This document shows positions 49,001-57,488 of a stretch of DNA of 64,000 nt, piece after piece (positions within the stretch are counted from its first letter, which is position 1; every line of letters begins with the position of its first letter). Source of the DNA: Polyangia bacterium. Its GTDB lineage: Bacteria; Myxococcota_A; Polyangia; Nannocystales; Nannocystaceae. The translations under genes were made by a program, and so were the position numbers. The stretch covers positions 1-64,000 of the forward strand of contig JAUIKS010000001.1 in assembly GCA_030430565.1 (NCBI GenBank). The letters run 5' to 3'. The notes beneath the pieces are model-generated. The model ran no database searches. It saw nothing but the letters and a program-made list of their open reading frames with translations, and was not told the origin of the DNA.

Positions 49001-49262
49001 GATCGATCAGCGCCGCGTCACGCGGCAGGTAGCCGAAGAAGCGCGCGTCGAAGCTCTCGACGTCCGCGAGCACCGGCCTGGCGCGCACGTACGCGGGGTC
49101 CTGCAGCAGCGCTTCAGGCACCCCGGCGGCGCGCAGCGTCGCGTCATCGAGCTCGACGCGCGCGCGCGCGCCTGCCCGAAGATTACGCCACAGGCTGGCG
49201 ACGTCGGGCGCGCCCGGGAAGCGCCCCGCGATGCCGACGATAGCGATATCACCCTCGCTCAC
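40071..49262 (-). CDS. hybrid PKS-NRPS with aminotransferase, 3063 aa: KS-AT-T-AmT-C-A-T-E
   Basis: Approximate domains are: KS 1-420 (TACSSS near 174, [20 protein letters not shown]); AT 520-840 (GHSIGE near 625 and SHAFHS, malonyl type); T1 LGLDSL near 949; class III PLP aminotransferase 1055-1480 ([24 protein letters not shown] and the PLP lysine in [12 protein letters not shown] near 1314); C 1495-1925 (HHLFCDG); A 1945-2440; T2 GGDSII near 2502; epimerase 2545-3010 ([21 protein letters not shown]). A KS-AT-T-AmT order is that of iturin/mycosubtilin and microcystin synthetases, where a beta-ketoacyl chain is transaminated to a beta-amino acid. My A-domain reading is DFWGVGMVHK, close to Thr codes but with Gly for Asn at the fourth position, so the substrate is uncertain. 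Its product residue should be epimerised to D. The start is GTG at 49262, overlapping the previous stop. Confidence 0.93.
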   Translation of the reverse strand: MSEGDIAIVGIAGRFPGAPDVASLWRNLRAGARARVELDDATLRAAGVPEALLQDPAYVRARPVLADVESFDARFFGYLPRDAALIDPGHRMFLETAWEALEDAGHAGDPGDAVGVYAGASVSTYLLRNLLENREIREQLDMNQLVYATDKDHMATRVAYKLDLGGPSVSVNTACSSSLVAVHTACQALLGYQCDAALAGGAAVFVPQREGYLYQPGGMASPDGVCRAFDAAASGTVFGSGVGVVVLKRLADAIVDADFIYAVIRGSAINNDGADKVGYTAPSVAGQAAVIAQAHGFADVSPESISYIEAHGTGTPIGDPIELQALHKVFGRGAAPRTCAIGSIKTNIGHLDAASGVAGLIKAALALHHGELPASLGCDRPSPELELDSGPFFINTELRPWARGAGPRRCGVSSFGVGGTNAHVVLEEAPAREASCSSPREAELFVLSAKTEEALARARERLAAALERGPRTALADVAYSLAAGRAPLERRCAVVARSREQAVARLRGATGGRVAGRLIADALPVVFMFSGQGAQHVEMAAALYRNEPTFRAALDRVAELFRPHVGLDLRAVIYPDTSSSPARREAARALLARTENTQPALFSIEFALTEMWASWGVRPAAMVGHSIGEYVAACVAGVLSLEDAARVVARRARLMQALPSGSMLAVPIAEHELRGRLPADIDVAAVNAAARTVLSGPTPAVAALHAALARDGVEAVRLQTSHAFHSAMMEPAVAQLRETFANVELRAPKIPFTSNTTGAWISEAQATDPGYWARHVRERVRFADCVSTALEGRAAALLEVGPGRGLCRAVAARDVPTVASLPHHRDERPADEHALLAAGALWCAGVPVDWAAYYAGERRRRVPLPTYPFERTRHWIEPDAPRSAAEDAGSASRAVNTTHKTGNSADGCGAGVSPAGLLPRVIELVVGASGLPGEQVDPLQTFVSLGLDSLTLIQLNRAIKSEFSVDLPFRELFERHPSPQALAVHLESLEVLAGPRPSPPSPRATTKSRPDDASEPALASAHGPIRPADRAAGGLDSRQREHIAALVRRSTSRMASSKERAQAYRSVLADPRVPSRFSRHLKGLAFPLSIARGDGGRVWDADGNEYVDLVMGFGVHLFGHSPGFVTTAVREALASQAQLVGPHNVGVGEVAERLRALTGVERVAFCNTGSEAVMTALRLARTVTLRDRVVMFAGSYHGNFDLVLTRSVGGRSVPVSLGIPHHIAEDVIILDYGSDAALEAVRARADEIAAVLVEPIQCRYLDHRPQDFLEQLRALTKEQGIALIFDEVVTGFRVHQGGAQAWYGIQADLATYGKILGGGMPIGVVSGRAEFLDAVDGGGWSFGDDSFPAVDQTAFAGTFCKHPLALAAARAVLDHLEAQGPALQRELAERTAGFATGLAERLRVGGLPIGVTQFSSMFAFVPEDGYRWLDLFLFHMREHGVASWGERPYFMSTAHTDEELGRVYEAVERSVDALNRGGFGRQLRRPTARFVASPLTPSQREIWLACQMGDDASRAFNTVSALRLRGPLVADALARALNMVVARHEALRSTVDPDGERQRAAPATTISLARVAIAGGDMDVESDVTKRITAEAHAKFDLVHGPVIRASLLALAPAHHVLLLATHHLFCDGKSMDLVLAELLACYLERTGARRPALPESIPFSRYVEWTARERQGAQGRASAAYWRARFDDGAPALELPLDAPRPRVLGASGGRERLEIGASVYAELKALGAKYGATAFVTVLTCFDVLLARLSGQEDLVIGVSVTGHSLSGFTCMVGHCVNLLPLRVQVDPAGSFVEQLDRVRSGFVDALEHGNTTVGAILELLPAHRRDPSRPPLCAVTFNLEMAPSRLEVADLNVARVPEGKPYVQYELMCNAIDTGDGLLLELDYNAELFAGSTIARWLQSLARLIDGVLAEPEAAIGHLPILTREDEAAIARGGAYTPSRPPASTLHEWFALTARARPEAIAVTGFSSSPRAQQLTYSDLSTRALRLARYLVACGIEPGDRVGICLERSPAVLVALLATLEAGAAYVPVDPTWPIERSASMFADARVAAVICEHAVAAACPDHARRINLDSDAAAIAAQPAHALGIPVAPEQTAYVIYTSGSTGRPKGVRVSHDNVTQLLAACAPIFEFDARDVWTCAHSFAFDFSVWEIFGALLNGARLVLVPHWVLRTPEEFVALVAEQEVTILGQTPSAFREFVTAERDALVTALSLRAVVFGGESLDPSSLGPWFARHGDDEPALYNMYGITETTVHTTCRRMTRRDLERPRSLIGLPLPHMAMRILDARGQPAPIGVVGELYVGGTGVTAGYLDRPELTSSRFHVDTNDPRRQQYRSGDLGRWVVSGARVDIEYLGRVDQQVQLRGYRIECGEIEARLRERDEVVDAAVVARERPRGLQLIACLVVSSSRRASVSLPALRAHLARVLPEYMIPAEFVLLDAMPRTATGKLDRGALLTVPLERLATDSARVAPRNELEAELCALWAETLGVAEVGVHDDFFELGGDSIINIQIVSRARAAGLRFTPRDLFMHATVASLATVVESVEDRAVTSMLPLGTVPLTPIQRWFFERDDPDPSRYCQGLLVEVMPGLDAARLRSALEAVIDHHDVFRVRFERDERGAWSQRYEERDEERDEERDEDAPRVGFTVVELDAARMGHEAAMARLAVGVESARAGLSHTTGPMIQARLFRLRGMPGARPDRLLLVSHHLVVDGVTQRLLLDDLEAAYRSLCQDEVISLPARATPYGAWARWLVGHVEAHRERYGGDELAFWSGVVGDVHFDPGRALPQPDGASACVVSSPYVTTRLVIHGARARAVERALPERHRARPDDVLLTAIARCVARWQGQSAVLIDIEGHGRDTGELLPDPRAAELDLTRAAGWFTTLYPLALVVDPDSAPVATLKVVKERRRATAARGARYGVIRYLHPDPEVRATLSSASRSGILFNFLGRVPRDESRVFGVVGRPPGEDLSARARPTHALEIESLLAGTAAEPRLEIVLRGDPSRIEGATLASFAELLTRTLAEVVERCLESDAVGLTPSDFPDLDLDQEALDQVLAELDRVETRTS
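41352..41396. repeat. 12-bp in-frame tandem repeat in the epimerase domain
   Basis: CTCCTCGTCGCG-type units are repeated about four times on the plus strand and encode EERD repeats ([14 protein letters not shown]) in a loop of the epimerase domain of the 3063-aa protein. The period is a multiple of three, so copy changes keep the frame. Confidence 0.85.
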
Positions 49263-52200
49263 GAGCGCCTCCGACGGTTCTGGGCTCGCTGCACAGCGCG
49301 CCGTTGCTGCTCCCCACGCTGTACGGCCCGCGCCGTGATCGACACCTCGCGCGCGCGCGTCGGGCGGATGTGCTCCGCCAGACCGCGTACATTCGGGTGC
49401 GCGAAGAGATCCGCGATCGAAGGGATCGCCAGCCCGTCACGCCCTCGCAGTCGCTCTCGCAGCGAGCTGTGGGCCTGGACCATCAAGAACGAGCTGGCCC
49501 CGAGTTCGAAAAAGTTGTCGTGGACGCCGACCCGCTCGATCCCCAGGAGCTCGGTCCACACTCCGGCGACCAGCGTCTCGAGCTCGCCCCGCGGCGCGAC
49601 GTAGGGGGTCGCGAGCTCGGGGCGCGGATGTTCGGGAGGCGGCGGCGGACGCTCTGCGTCACGCACCAGCGCGGGCGGGCGCGTGGCCTCGATTCGCTCG
49701 TTCAGATCCGTGAGCGAGATCAGCACGCGCTCAAGCCCACGCTCGACGGAGCTGACGAACAGCGCGAAGCCGTCCTCCGCCGTGATGCCGCGCCGGCCGG
49801 TGGCCGCGGCGCGGCGCTCATACTCCGCCGCGCTCATTCGATCCGGAGCGGCCATCCCGATCTCGTGCCAGGCGTCCCAGTCGATCGCGACGGTCGCTCC
49901 CGGCGCTCGCGTCTGCCGCTCCGCGGCGAAGGCGTCGAGGAACGCGTTCGCGCCGCAGTAGGCCGCGAGCCCAACACCGCCGATACTCCCGGCGAGCGAC
50001 GAGCACAACGCGAAGAACTCGAGCGGCTGCCCGGCGAGCGCTTGATCGAGCACCTCCGTCCCGTGCACCTTCGCGGCCATCACCGCGCCCGTGGCTTCGG
50101 GCGAGAGCTCGGCGAGCGACTCGATCCTGACGACGCCCGCCGCGTGGATGACCCCCGTGAGCGGACCGTGCTCCGCCGAGACTCGCGACACGAGCGTCTC
50201 CACGTCCGCGGCGTCGGTGACGTCGACCTGCGCGATGTCGACCGAAGCCCCGAGCGACTCGAGCCGATGCCGGGCTCGGCGGCCAGCGTCGGACTCGGGT
50301 CTCGCCGAGCGACTGACGAGCACCAGGCGAGGGGCCGCGACGGCGCGCGCGATCCCGCTGGCGAGCGCGAGGCCGACGCCTCCGAGCCCCCCGGTGATCA
50401 GATACACGCCGTGAGCGCGCAGGGCCGGCGCTGAGCGGACTTCGGTGTCAGGGCGAGGGACCGGCACGTACTCCGGCAGCCAGCGCCACGGGCCGCGCAG
50501 GGCCGCGAGCGACGCGCGCGCGCGAACCTCGAGCCACTCCACGAACCTGCGCGTGTCGTCTCCGGTCGCGGGGAGCCGCTCGACGTCCAGGATCTCGCAG
50601 CAGATCTGGGGATGCTCCTGGGGCAGCACCCGCGCGACCCCGGTGAGGATCGCCTGCCGTGGCCTCAGCGACTCCGCGCCCGTGACCGCCTGCGCCGCGA
50701 TGGTGACCACGACCAGGCGCTTCGCGCCGGGCTCGACACCGGCCCAGACACGCGCGAGCTGTCGGCTTAGGAGCGCGAGCGCCACGAACCCGGGATCGCC
50801 ATCCCCGCCCGCGTCGCGTCTGTCCGCCAAGCTACCGAGCACCACGACGTGGTCCGGCGCCACCCCGAGCGCGTCGAGACGCGCGAACAACCGCGCGTGG
50901 TCGCTTGGCGCGAGGAGGTCGATCGCGAACGCGCGCTCACGCTCACTAAATTCCGTCCCGTCAACCACGGCCACCGCGTCGTGACCAGCGTTCGCGAGCC
51001 CGGCGCACACGCGCGTCGCACCGACCGCATCTCCCAGCACGAGCCACCGCTCGCGCCGCGCGCCCGCCCTCAATCCCCGCGCGGGCGCCGGCCGCGAGAG
51101 CTCGCGTCGCCACGTCTGCGCGTAGCACCAGCGCCCACGCTCCGAGTGGGTCACGCGGGCGAGCGCCGACTCCCTCGGGCCCTCGCGCCGTCGCGCCCAG
51201 AACCGACGACGCTCGAACGGATACGTGGGCAGCGCGACGCGTCGCGGCTGCAAGCCCGCGAACACAGCGTCCCAGTTGACGTTCACGCCGGCGGCCCACG
51301 CCCGCCCGAGCCCCTCGAGCACCGCCCGACGACCCTCGCCGCGGTCACGCCTGTGGGGGAGCGACGTGCAGGTGACGAGCTCGGCGGCCGCGTCCGGGTG
51401 ATGGCGAGCGAGGTCCGCGAGCGCACGCCCCGGGCCCACCTCGATCATCACCCGCACGCCCGCGCGGACGAGCGTCGACAACCCCGCGTCAAAGCGAACG
51501 GCTCGCCGCATCTGCGCCACCCAGTAGTCCGCCGACGTGGCCTGCTCGGCCGTCATCCAGGTGCCTGTCAGGTTCGAGATCAACGGAAGACGCGGCGGTC
51601 GCCGGCGCGTCCGCGTGACCCGCTCTCGGAACGCGGCGAGCAACGGATCACACAGGTGCGAGTGGAACGCGTGCGACGTCCGGAGGGGAATCGCCACGAC
51701 CCCACGGGCCGCCAGCGACTCGCAAAACGCCCCGAGCGCCGCGCTGTCGCCCGACACGACGCACTGACTGGGCCCGTTGATCGCGGCCAGCGAGAGCTGC
51801 CCCTTGAGCAGCGCGCGGACCTCGTCCTCGGGCAGCGCGACGCTCGCCATCGAGCCGCTGGCCATGCCCTGCATGAGCCGTCCACGCGCGACGATGAGCG
51901 CGAGCGCGTCATCGAGGCGAAAGACCTCCGCGACCGTCGCGGCGACGTACTCACCAACGCTGTGCCCGAGCAGCGCCTTGGGCTCCACTCCCCACGATCG
52001 CCACAGCTTGGTCAACGCGTAGCCGACGGCGAACAGGGCCGGCTGGGCGTTCTCCGTACGTTGTAGCTGAGCCGCTCGATCGGCGCGCTCCGGCGCGTGC
52101 AGGAGCCCCCGCAGATCGAAGCCCAGACGCGGCTCGAGACGCTCACACACCTCATCCAACGCGGCCGCGTAGACCGGCTGGTCGCGGTACAGAGCTCCGC

Positions 52201-53830
52201 CCATGCCGACGTACTGAGAGCCCTGACCTGAGAACAGGAACGCGACCTCGCGCTCGCCCGCGCGCGTACAAGCCCGGGTGTATTGCGGCCGCCGCGTCGC
52301 CGCCAGCTCCCCCGGGTTCCGGCAGACCACGAAGCCACGCTGCTCGAACACACGCCGACGCGTCGCCAGGGTGTAGGCCGCGTCGACGAGCGCCAACCGA
52401 TCTTCTGCATCAGCCTCGTGCTCGGCCCAGCTTGCGAGCCGCGCGGCGGTCGCCGCCAACGCAGTTGAGGTTCGCGCCGACATCACGAGCAGCTGCCACG
52501 GCGGCGCGTTGACGCTCGGACGCGGAGATACCGGCGGCGGCTCCTCGAGCACAACGTGGACGTTCGTCCCGCCGATGCCGAACGAGCTCACACCAGCTCT
52601 CCGTGGGTGATCCGGAGGAGCGGACCACTCCCGCAGACGATCAACCACGAAGAACGGACTCTCGGCCAGCTCCAGCGCGGGGTTCACTCGCTCGCAGTGC
52701 AGGCTCGGCGGCAGCACGTGCTCGCGCAGCGCGAGCACGGCCTTGATGAGCCCGGCTACGCCGGCGGCCGTATTGAGATGGCCCAGGTTCGTCTTGACCG
52801 AGCCGATACCGCAGAACCCGCGACGCGAGCTCCCGAAGGCCCGCCGCAACCCAGCGATCTCAATCGCGTCGCCGAGCTCGGTGCCGGTGCCGTGGGCCTC
52901 AACATAGCCGATGGTCTCGGGAGAGACCCCGGCGAGCGCCAGCGCCTCGGCGATCACCGCCGCTTGGCCCTCCGCGGTCGGCGTGGTGAACCCGAGCCGC
53001 GCGCCACCGTCATTGTTCACCGCCGACGCGAGGATCACCGCGTGCAGCTCGTCACCGTCCGCGAGCGCGTCCTCGAGCCGACGCAGCACCACCACGCCGG
53101 CGCCGTTGCCCCCCACGATCCCCCGCGCGTCGGCGTCGAAGGCCCGGCAATGACCGTCGGGCGACAGGATCATCCCGGGTCGGTAGAGATATCCGACCCG
53201 CTGCGGCACCATGATCGACACCCCGCCCGCCAGCGCTACGTCGCACTCCCCGCTCTCGAGGCTCTGGCAGGCCAAGTGCACCGCCACCAGCGACGTCGAG
53301 CAGGCCGACTGCACGTTCACGCTCGGTCCGCGCAGATCGAGCCGGTATGACGCCCGCGTCGGCAAGAAGTCCTTCTCGTTCCCGAGCATCACGCGGTAGA
53401 GGTCGCTGGCGTGAAGCCGCGCGCCGGGCTCGAGCACGTAGTTTCTCGCGTACGTGTTCATGGCCGCGCCCGCGAACACCCCGACCCTCAAGGCGCTCGG
53501 TCGCGCGTAGCCGCTGCGCTCGAGCGCCTCCCAGCAGATCTCGAGGAACACCCGGTGCTGGGGGTCAAGCAGCTCCGCCTCGGCCGGGTTGATGTCGAAG
53601 AACGACGCATCGAACTTGCCTGCGTCATCGACGACCGCGCAGGCGCGCACGTACTCGGGATCCTCGAGGGTCCGCTCGCTGACGCCGGACGCCCGCAGAT
53701 CTTCATCGCGCAGGCGCGTGACCGACTCGACGCCGCGGCGCAGGTTGGCCCAGAACGCCTCGACGTTCGGCGCTCCCGGGAAGCGGACCTGCATCCCGAC
53801 GACGGCGACCCCACGAGGGAGCTCGTTCAC
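49259..53830 (-). CDS. type I PKS module, 1523 aa: KS-AT-KR-T
   Basis: This is the first gene of the operon. KS about 5-425 has SACSTS near 173, YVEAHGTGT and [13 protein letters not shown] about 540-850 has GHSVGE near 623 and SHAFHS, typical of malonyl selection. A structural and catalytic KR region about 900-1340 has GGLGGVG near 1151, SSLAGS and AYCGANAF (Ser, Tyr and Asn of the active site). The carrier domain near 1444 has LGASSFL in place of the common LGGHS. There are no DH or ER domains, so it should leave a beta-hydroxyl. The last 30 residues are strongly basic and may dock to the next protein. The start is GTG at 53830, with GAGGAGGGG 4 nt upstream. No loading domain or fatty acid ligase precedes it, so its starter must come in trans. 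Confidence 0.92.
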   Translation of the reverse strand: MNELPRGVAVVGMQVRFPGAPNVEAFWANLRRGVESVTRLRDEDLRASGVSERTLEDPEYVRACAVVDDAGKFDASFFDINPAEAELLDPQHRVFLEICWEALERSGYARPSALRVGVFAGAAMNTYARNYVLEPGARLHASDLYRVMLGNEKDFLPTRASYRLDLRGPSVNVQSACSTSLVAVHLACQSLESGECDVALAGGVSIMVPQRVGYLYRPGMILSPDGHCRAFDADARGIVGGNGAGVVVLRRLEDALADGDELHAVILASAVNNDGGARLGFTTPTAEGQAAVIAEALALAGVSPETIGYVEAHGTGTELGDAIEIAGLRRAFGSSRRGFCGIGSVKTNLGHLNTAAGVAGLIKAVLALREHVLPPSLHCERVNPALELAESPFFVVDRLREWSAPPDHPRRAGVSSFGIGGTNVHVVLEEPPPVSPRPSVNAPPWQLLVMSARTSTALAATAARLASWAEHEADAEDRLALVDAAYTLATRRRVFEQRGFVVCRNPGELAATRRPQYTRACTRAGEREVAFLFSGQGSQYVGMGGALYRDQPVYAAALDEVCERLEPRLGFDLRGLLHAPERADRAAQLQRTENAQPALFAVGYALTKLWRSWGVEPKALLGHSVGEYVAATVAEVFRLDDALALIVARGRLMQGMASGSMASVALPEDEVRALLKGQLSLAAINGPSQCVVSGDSAALGAFCESLAARGVVAIPLRTSHAFHSHLCDPLLAAFRERVTRTRRRPPRLPLISNLTGTWMTAEQATSADYWVAQMRRAVRFDAGLSTLVRAGVRVMIEVGPGRALADLARHHPDAAAELVTCTSLPHRRDRGEGRRAVLEGLGRAWAAGVNVNWDAVFAGLQPRRVALPTYPFERRRFWARRREGPRESALARVTHSERGRWCYAQTWRRELSRPAPARGLRAGARRERWLVLGDAVGATRVCAGLANAGHDAVAVVDGTEFSERERAFAIDLLAPSDHARLFARLDALGVAPDHVVVLGSLADRRDAGGDGDPGFVALALLSRQLARVWAGVEPGAKRLVVVTIAAQAVTGAESLRPRQAILTGVARVLPQEHPQICCEILDVERLPATGDDTRRFVEWLEVRARASLAALRGPWRWLPEYVPVPRPDTEVRSAPALRAHGVYLITGGLGGVGLALASGIARAVAAPRLVLVSRSARPESDAGRRARHRLESLGASVDIAQVDVTDAADVETLVSRVSAEHGPLTGVIHAAGVVRIESLAELSPEATGAVMAAKVHGTEVLDQALAGQPLEFFALCSSLAGSIGGVGLAAYCGANAFLDAFAAERQTRAPGATVAIDWDAWHEIGMAAPDRMSAAEYERRAAATGRRGITAEDGFALFVSSVERGLERVLISLTDLNERIEATRPPALVRDAERPPPPPEHPRPELATPYVAPRGELETLVAGVWTELLGIERVGVHDNFFELGASSFLMVQAHSSLRERLRGRDGLAIPSIADLFAHPNVRGLAEHIRPTRAREVSITARAVQRGEQQRRAVQRAQNRRRRS

Positions 53831-54000
53831 CGCCCCTCCTCGGCACGAGTCGTGAGCCGCGCGCGTCGACGACGGGCGAGTCGCTCAACCCGCGCGCCTC
53901 GCCACGGAGACGCCGGCTCGCCCGCTGCAGAACTTGGATCATTACGTGTACGTTTCATAACCATGGTTTCTGCACCATGCAATAGACCGAATAATGAACA

Positions 54001-54049
54001 GTCCAATGGACTGTCCAATGGACTGTCCAATGGACTATCCATTGGACAG
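54001..54049. repeat. three 12-bp direct repeats plus one inverted copy
   Basis: GTCCAATGGACT occurs three times head to tail (54001-54012, 54013-54024, 54025-54036). It is followed by an inverted version, ATCCATTGGACAG (54037-54049). Each unit is itself nearly palindromic (GTCC-AAT-GGAC). The spacing of 12 bp is close to one helical turn. This is the pattern of a multi-site operator, about 170-220 bp upstream of the first PKS start codon. Confidence 0.9.
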
Positions 54050-54050
54050 T
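54022..54050. promoter_or_regulatory. perfect 13-bp inverted repeat, candidate operator
   Basis: ACTGTCCAATGGA and TCCATTGGACAGT are perfect inverse complements separated by CTA. No T-run follows on either strand, so an intrinsic terminator is unlikely. It touches the proposed minus-strand -10 box at 54050-54055, where a dimeric regulator would control initiation. Confidence 0.55.
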
Positions 54051-54077
54051 TAATAGATGGTGTTGACGGTAGTTAAA
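54050..54077 (-). promoter_or_regulatory. candidate sigma70-like promoter of the biosynthetic operon
   Basis: On the minus strand TTTAAC (54077-54072) and TATTAA (54055-54050) are separated by 16 nt, a weak match to -35/-10 boxes in an AT-rich island of an otherwise GC-rich locus. Transcription would start about 54043 and read through the 12-bp repeats. Other promoters in this gap are possible. Confidence 0.3.
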
Positions 54078-54158
54078 CTATTGATAACAAACTCGTGCAC
54101 AGCCCAAGCACTGCGCGGTACTACACACAGTCTCCGCGAACCGCGTTCCCGATCGCGG

Positions 54159-54186
54159 CAAAAATAGGCGCGGAGTTATCCGCGCC
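54159..54186 (-). terminator. Rho-independent terminator after the DUF6072-like gene
   Basis: On the minus strand GGCGCGGA, a 4-nt loop and TCCGCGCC form a perfect 8-bp GC-rich stem (54186-54167), followed by TATTTTTG. It lies 30 nt after the stop at 54216. It insulates this gene and those upstream of it from the PKS/NRPS operon. Confidence 0.85.
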
Positions 54187-54215
54187 CACCGAAGGCTCAG
54201 TCTCGATTCGGACGC

Positions 54216-54524
54216 CTACTCCGCCGCCCCCTCCGGCGGCGCGGTCTCGGCGGCAGGCTGCTCCTGCGCGGCCTTACTACGGTTTGAGATCCGCTCCAGC
54301 AGGCTCGCGCCGGAGGAGGATTTTGCGTAGGAATTCGCCGCGACGAGCAGCCACCCGGCCGGACCGAACACCGACCGCGCGGCGACTCCTGCCACCGCGT
54401 GGAGCGCTCCGGATCCGAGCTTTCCGTCGAGCAGCTGGCTCGTGCCGGGGAGCACGAGCGCCTCGCCGGCCAAGCGGACAGCGTTGAAAAGGACGTGGGA
54501 ATGGTTTTCCGTTGAATTGGACAT
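54216..54524 (-). CDS. DUF6072-like small membrane-associated protein, 102 aa
   Basis: The N-terminus and centre (LFNAVRLAGEALVLPGTSQLLDG, cut here into LFNAVRLAGEALVLPG and TSQLLDG, then ALHAVAGVAARSVFGPAGWLLVAANSY) fit my memory of the DUF6072 family. It has two short hydrophobic helices (about 18-32 and 42-65) and a disordered Ala/Glu/Pro-rich tail. The function of the family is unknown. It follows the SPFH gene on the same strand after 86 bp and ends at an intrinsic terminator, so the two may be cotranscribed. Confidence 0.65.
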   Translation of the reverse strand: MSNSTENHSHVLFNAVRLAGEALVLPGTSQLLDGKLGSGALHAVAGVAARSVFGPAGWLLVAANSYAKSSSGASLLERISNRSKAAQEQPAAETAPPEGAAE

Positions 54525-54610
54525 GGCTGGTTCCAGTGAAGTGCTCCAGTTTGTATCGTATTAGTTTTCTGAATCGATTCAAGTAGGAGTCTTCGAGGTT
54601 CTTGTAAACA

Positions 54611-55507
54611 CTACGGCGTAGGAGCGCTCGCGCGATGGCCTTCACCGTCAGGCTCGGTAAGGAGCAGGCTATCCTCGAGCGGTCGCAAGAGCTGCAGAGA
54701 CCCGGCGTCATTCCCGAGCACGACCACCTTGGCGTTGGTGGACCGCGCGAGTTCCGACGACACGTCGAGCGCGCGCCAGCGCTCCGCCGACACGCCGGAC
54801 ACCTCCTCAAAGCCGGCCACGCCCTGCGCCTCGACGAGCCTGCCCCGCTTCTCGTGTTCGTGCGCGAGAGCGTCCTGCTCCGCTTCGAGTTTGCGCTGAA
54901 CCGCGAGCTGGACCTGCTCTGGCATCGACAGCTTGACGAGGAGCAGCTCATCGAGACCGAGCTCGTAGCGCTCGATCCGCGACTCCGCATCGGCTCGAAC
55001 CCGCGAGATCAGCTCCGCGACGCGGAGCGTATTGATCTCCCCCGATGTGCAGCTCCCGACCAGCGTCCGAAGCGAGTGAATGATCTCCGGCTCGACGATC
55101 TTCCTGAAGTACTCTGGGCCAACCTCGCGGTGGAGGCGTGGAAGCTCGTCGCGGTCGGCGTGAAACCGCGCTGACAGGATCACCTCTACCGCCATCCCGT
55201 CAGCCGTGTACGCGGGCGCTCGAACGCGCCGCTCCTGCACTGTCAGATCGTACACGTACACCTTGTTCCACGGCGCGATGATCGCCGTTCCCTCGCCGCG
55301 CGAGCTCGCAAGATCAGTACCGTCGCCGAAGCGATGCCATACCACGCCCCCCTCGCCCGGGTGTATCGGGATAAAGACATTCGGCCACAGGTACACAACG
55401 ACACCCAAGGCCACGAGCGCGACGAGCGTCCACTTGCTAGCCCAGCGCGGTAGCTGCGGAGCGCGCCCGCGAGGAGGCGACGCGGTCACCGGCGTCGGCT
55501 GGACCAT
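54611..55507 (-). CDS. SPFH/band 7 (prohibitin/stomatin-like) membrane protein, 298 aa
   Basis: A single N-terminal membrane anchor at about residues 26-46 (WTLVALVALGVVVYLWP) is followed by an SPFH domain at about 50-215: IHPGEGGVVWHRFG, VYVYDLTVQER, VEVILSARFHADRD, EYFRKIVEPEIIHSLRTLVG and LLVKLSMPEQVQLAVQRKLEAEQDAL. A coiled, Glu/Lys-rich extension runs to about 240, as in family members that oligomerise in membranes. Such proteins scaffold membrane microdomains or membrane proteases. It diverges from the ABC exporter gene (237-bp gap) and heads a short unit with the DUF6072-like gene. A link to toxin or peptide handling at the membrane is only a guess from context. Confidence 0.85.
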   Translation of the reverse strand: MVQPTPVTASPPRGRAPQLPRWASKWTLVALVALGVVVYLWPNVFIPIHPGEGGVVWHRFGDGTDLASSRGEGTAIIAPWNKVYVYDLTVQERRVRAPAYTADGMAVEVILSARFHADRDELPRLHREVGPEYFRKIVEPEIIHSLRTLVGSCTSGEINTLRVAELISRVRADAESRIERYELGLDELLLVKLSMPEQVQLAVQRKLEAEQDALAHEHEKRGRLVEAQGVAGFEEVSGVSAERWRALDVSSELARSTNAKVVVLGNDAGSLQLLRPLEDSLLLTEPDGEGHRASAPTP

Positions 55508-55706
55508 CGACTATCCTCGTTGAACAGTAGCATCGTCCAAAACCGTTCGCGTCGCGCAGACCTGCGCCGGAAGTCGTCACACGTCGCGCTTGTCACTAGG
55601 GAAAGACGCAGGAGGTTGGTCGTTGTGAATTTTCATTTCTCACGGGCCACCGTGCCGGAGGATCGGCGCCCGCGCGGAGATTTATTGTATTTAACCGTAG
55701 GGTAAA

Positions 55707-55748
55707 ATGACAGTTTGTTATCACGTCACGTCAGGACTCAGGAGATGA
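55707..55748 (+). CDS. possible 13-codon leader peptide overlapping the exporter start
   Basis: ATG at 55707 opens a 13-aa frame (MTVCYHVTSGLRR) whose TGA at 55746-55748 overlaps the exporter ATG at 55745. It has a TAGGG sequence a few nt upstream. Translational coupling of the exporter is possible. A frame this short can easily occur by chance. Confidence 0.25.
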   Translation: MTVCYHVTSGLRR

Positions 55749-57481
55749 GCCCGCTCAGGACCGCACTCGACAGTCCAGCGCTGCGCCTGATACAGCGCGA
55801 GGCCGCGGGGGCCGAGCTCGAGTTCCTCCTGCTCGCAATCGGCAGCGGCGGCGCGAACGCGCTCCTCCTGGCCCTCATCAACAACTCCACGAGCGTCGAG
55901 ACCAGCGACGGCAGCGCTCGCGCCCTGATCTTCTTCGGGATCGCGCTCGCTATCATGGTCATCTGTATGACGCGGCTCTTTCACCGCTCCTCGCAGGTGT
56001 TCGAGAACGCGGTGGAACGCATACGACTCCGGCTCATCGACAAGATCTACCGGGCGGACCTTCGCTCGATCGAGAATATCGGAGAATCGAGCATCTACAG
56101 CCGCCTGACCGTGGACACCACCTCGGTGTCACAGGCTCAAGCCCTGCTCACGACCGCCTTTCAGTCCGCGGTCATGGTCTTGTTTATCGTCGGATACATC
56201 GCGTTCCTGTCGCTGCCTCTGTTCGCGGTCTCGATCGTGATGGTGCTGGGCGGATACTGGATTCACTCGCACGGCCAGGCCGAAACGCTCGCAGCATACG
56301 AGACGGCCTCCGCGACGCGGGTCAAGTTTATCGGTCTCATCACGAGCCTGCTCAGCGGCTTCAAGGAAGTGAAGGTCAACGACGCGAGAGCGAAGGATCT
56401 GGTCACCGATCTGGCCGAGACCTCATCGCGGATGCGCGAGCTGATGCTCCAGACCTTCCAGGTGTTCCATGGCGGGTACGTGATGGCGCAGGCGTTCTTC
56501 TACTCGCTCTTGGCTGTCCTCGTCTTCGTCATCCCCCGGATCGCGGACATGGCGGGGGACACGGTCACCGACCTGACGGCCACGGTCCTGTTTCTGATCG
56601 GCCCGCTGTCCGCCGTCGTCTCCGCGCTCCCCGGCTTGGAGAAGACCAACGCCGCGATCACTGATATCTACGCGCTCGAGCGACGCTTGGACGAGAGCAT
56701 CACGAGCCGCGGCGATCGCGAGCGGGGCGACGTGGTCGCCATGCCCGTCCCCGATGTCATCGAGCTGCGCGACATCCAGTTCTGCTACCGCGACGCGAAC
56801 GACCAGCCGCTGTTCGCCGTGGGACCGCTCAGCTTTCAGATCCGGCGCGGCGAGATCACCTTCATACTCGGCGGCAACGGCTCAGGAAAGTCGACCTGTC
56901 TTAAATTACTTACTGGACTCTACTCGCCAGACCACGGTGAGGTCTGGGCCGACCGCGTACCGATCGACGCGACCAACATCGCTGAGTACCAGGCGCTGTT
57001 CTCCGTGATCTTCTCCGACTTTCAGCTGTTCCAGACGCTCTACGGCATGCGCGACACGGAACCCGCGAGGGTGCAGGCGATGCTCGACAAGCTCGGGATC
57101 GGCGGGAAGACCCGCTACGTCCCGCCACGCTTCTCGCACATCGAGCTGTCGACGGGACAACGCAAGCGCATCGCGCTGACCGTCGCGCTGCTCGAAGATC
57201 GACCGATCGCGCTGTTCGACGAGGTCGCGGCGGATCAGGACGTCGAGTTCCGCGAGTATTTCTACCGCGTGCTGCTGCCCGAGCTTCGCGCGGCGGGCAA
57301 GACCGTCATCGTCGTCTCCCACGACGATCGCTACTACGACGTCGCTGATCAGCTGGTGAAGCTGGAGGTCGGGCGTATCCATGAACTCATCGTTCAGGCC
57401 GAGCGCGGGACCGCAGAACCGTCGACAGGCGCCGCAGCACCATCGGGCGGACGTACCCAGGTCGACGACACGCAGGCGTAG
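55745..57481 (+). CDS. cyclic-peptide-export-type ABC transporter (fused membrane and ATPase domains), 578 aa
   Basis: The half-transporter has an N-terminal six-helix exporter domain (about 1-320). The ATPase has Walker A GGNGSGKST near 377, the signature LSTGQRKR near 468, Walker B IALFDEVAADQD near 490 and the switch His in VIVVSHDD. The motifs FSDFQLFQTLYG and ATPase layout are those of the SyrD/PvdE-like cyclic peptide exporter family, usually encoded beside lipopeptide NRPS genes. It probably works as a homodimer in the inner membrane, exporting the product or a precursor. I chose ATG 55745, with AGGA 8 nt upstream, over an in-frame TTG at 55715. It converges on the P-type ATPase gene with a 7-bp gap and no visible terminator. 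Confidence 0.92.
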   Translation: MSPLRTALDSPALRLIQREAAGAELEFLLLAIGSGGANALLLALINNSTSVETSDGSARALIFFGIALAIMVICMTRLFHRSSQVFENAVERIRLRLIDKIYRADLRSIENIGESSIYSRLTVDTTSVSQAQALLTTAFQSAVMVLFIVGYIAFLSLPLFAVSIVMVLGGYWIHSHGQAETLAAYETASATRVKFIGLITSLLSGFKEVKVNDARAKDLVTDLAETSSRMRELMLQTFQVFHGGYVMAQAFFYSLLAVLVFVIPRIADMAGDTVTDLTATVLFLIGPLSAVVSALPGLEKTNAAITDIYALERRLDESITSRGDRERGDVVAMPVPDVIELRDIQFCYRDANDQPLFAVGPLSFQIRRGEITFILGGNGSGKSTCLKLLTGLYSPDHGEVWADRVPIDATNIAEYQALFSVIFSDFQLFQTLYGMRDTEPARVQAMLDKLGIGGKTRYVPPRFSHIELSTGQRKRIALTVALLEDRPIALFDEVAADQDVEFREYFYRVLLPELRAAGKTVIVVSHDDRYYDVADQLVKLEVGRIHELIVQAERGTAEPSTGAAAPSGGRTQVDDTQA

Positions 57482-57488
57482 GCGCGCG

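Larger units (their letters stand above)
53831..54158. promoter_or_regulatory. upstream region of the biosynthetic operon
   Basis: This gene-free stretch lies between the terminator of the DUF6072-like gene and the first PKS start. It is the only gap before an otherwise overlapping eight-gene run, so it should hold the main operon promoter. It is markedly AT-richer than its surroundings at about 53935-54120 and carries the repeats and palindromes listed separately. A CATGGT/ACCATG inverted repeat with a 6-nt spacer is at 53962-53979. Confidence 0.6.

Noticed and set aside
54001..54049. CRISPR array
   Set aside because: The units are contiguous 12-bp palindromic repeats with no spacers and no cas genes; it fits an operator array better.
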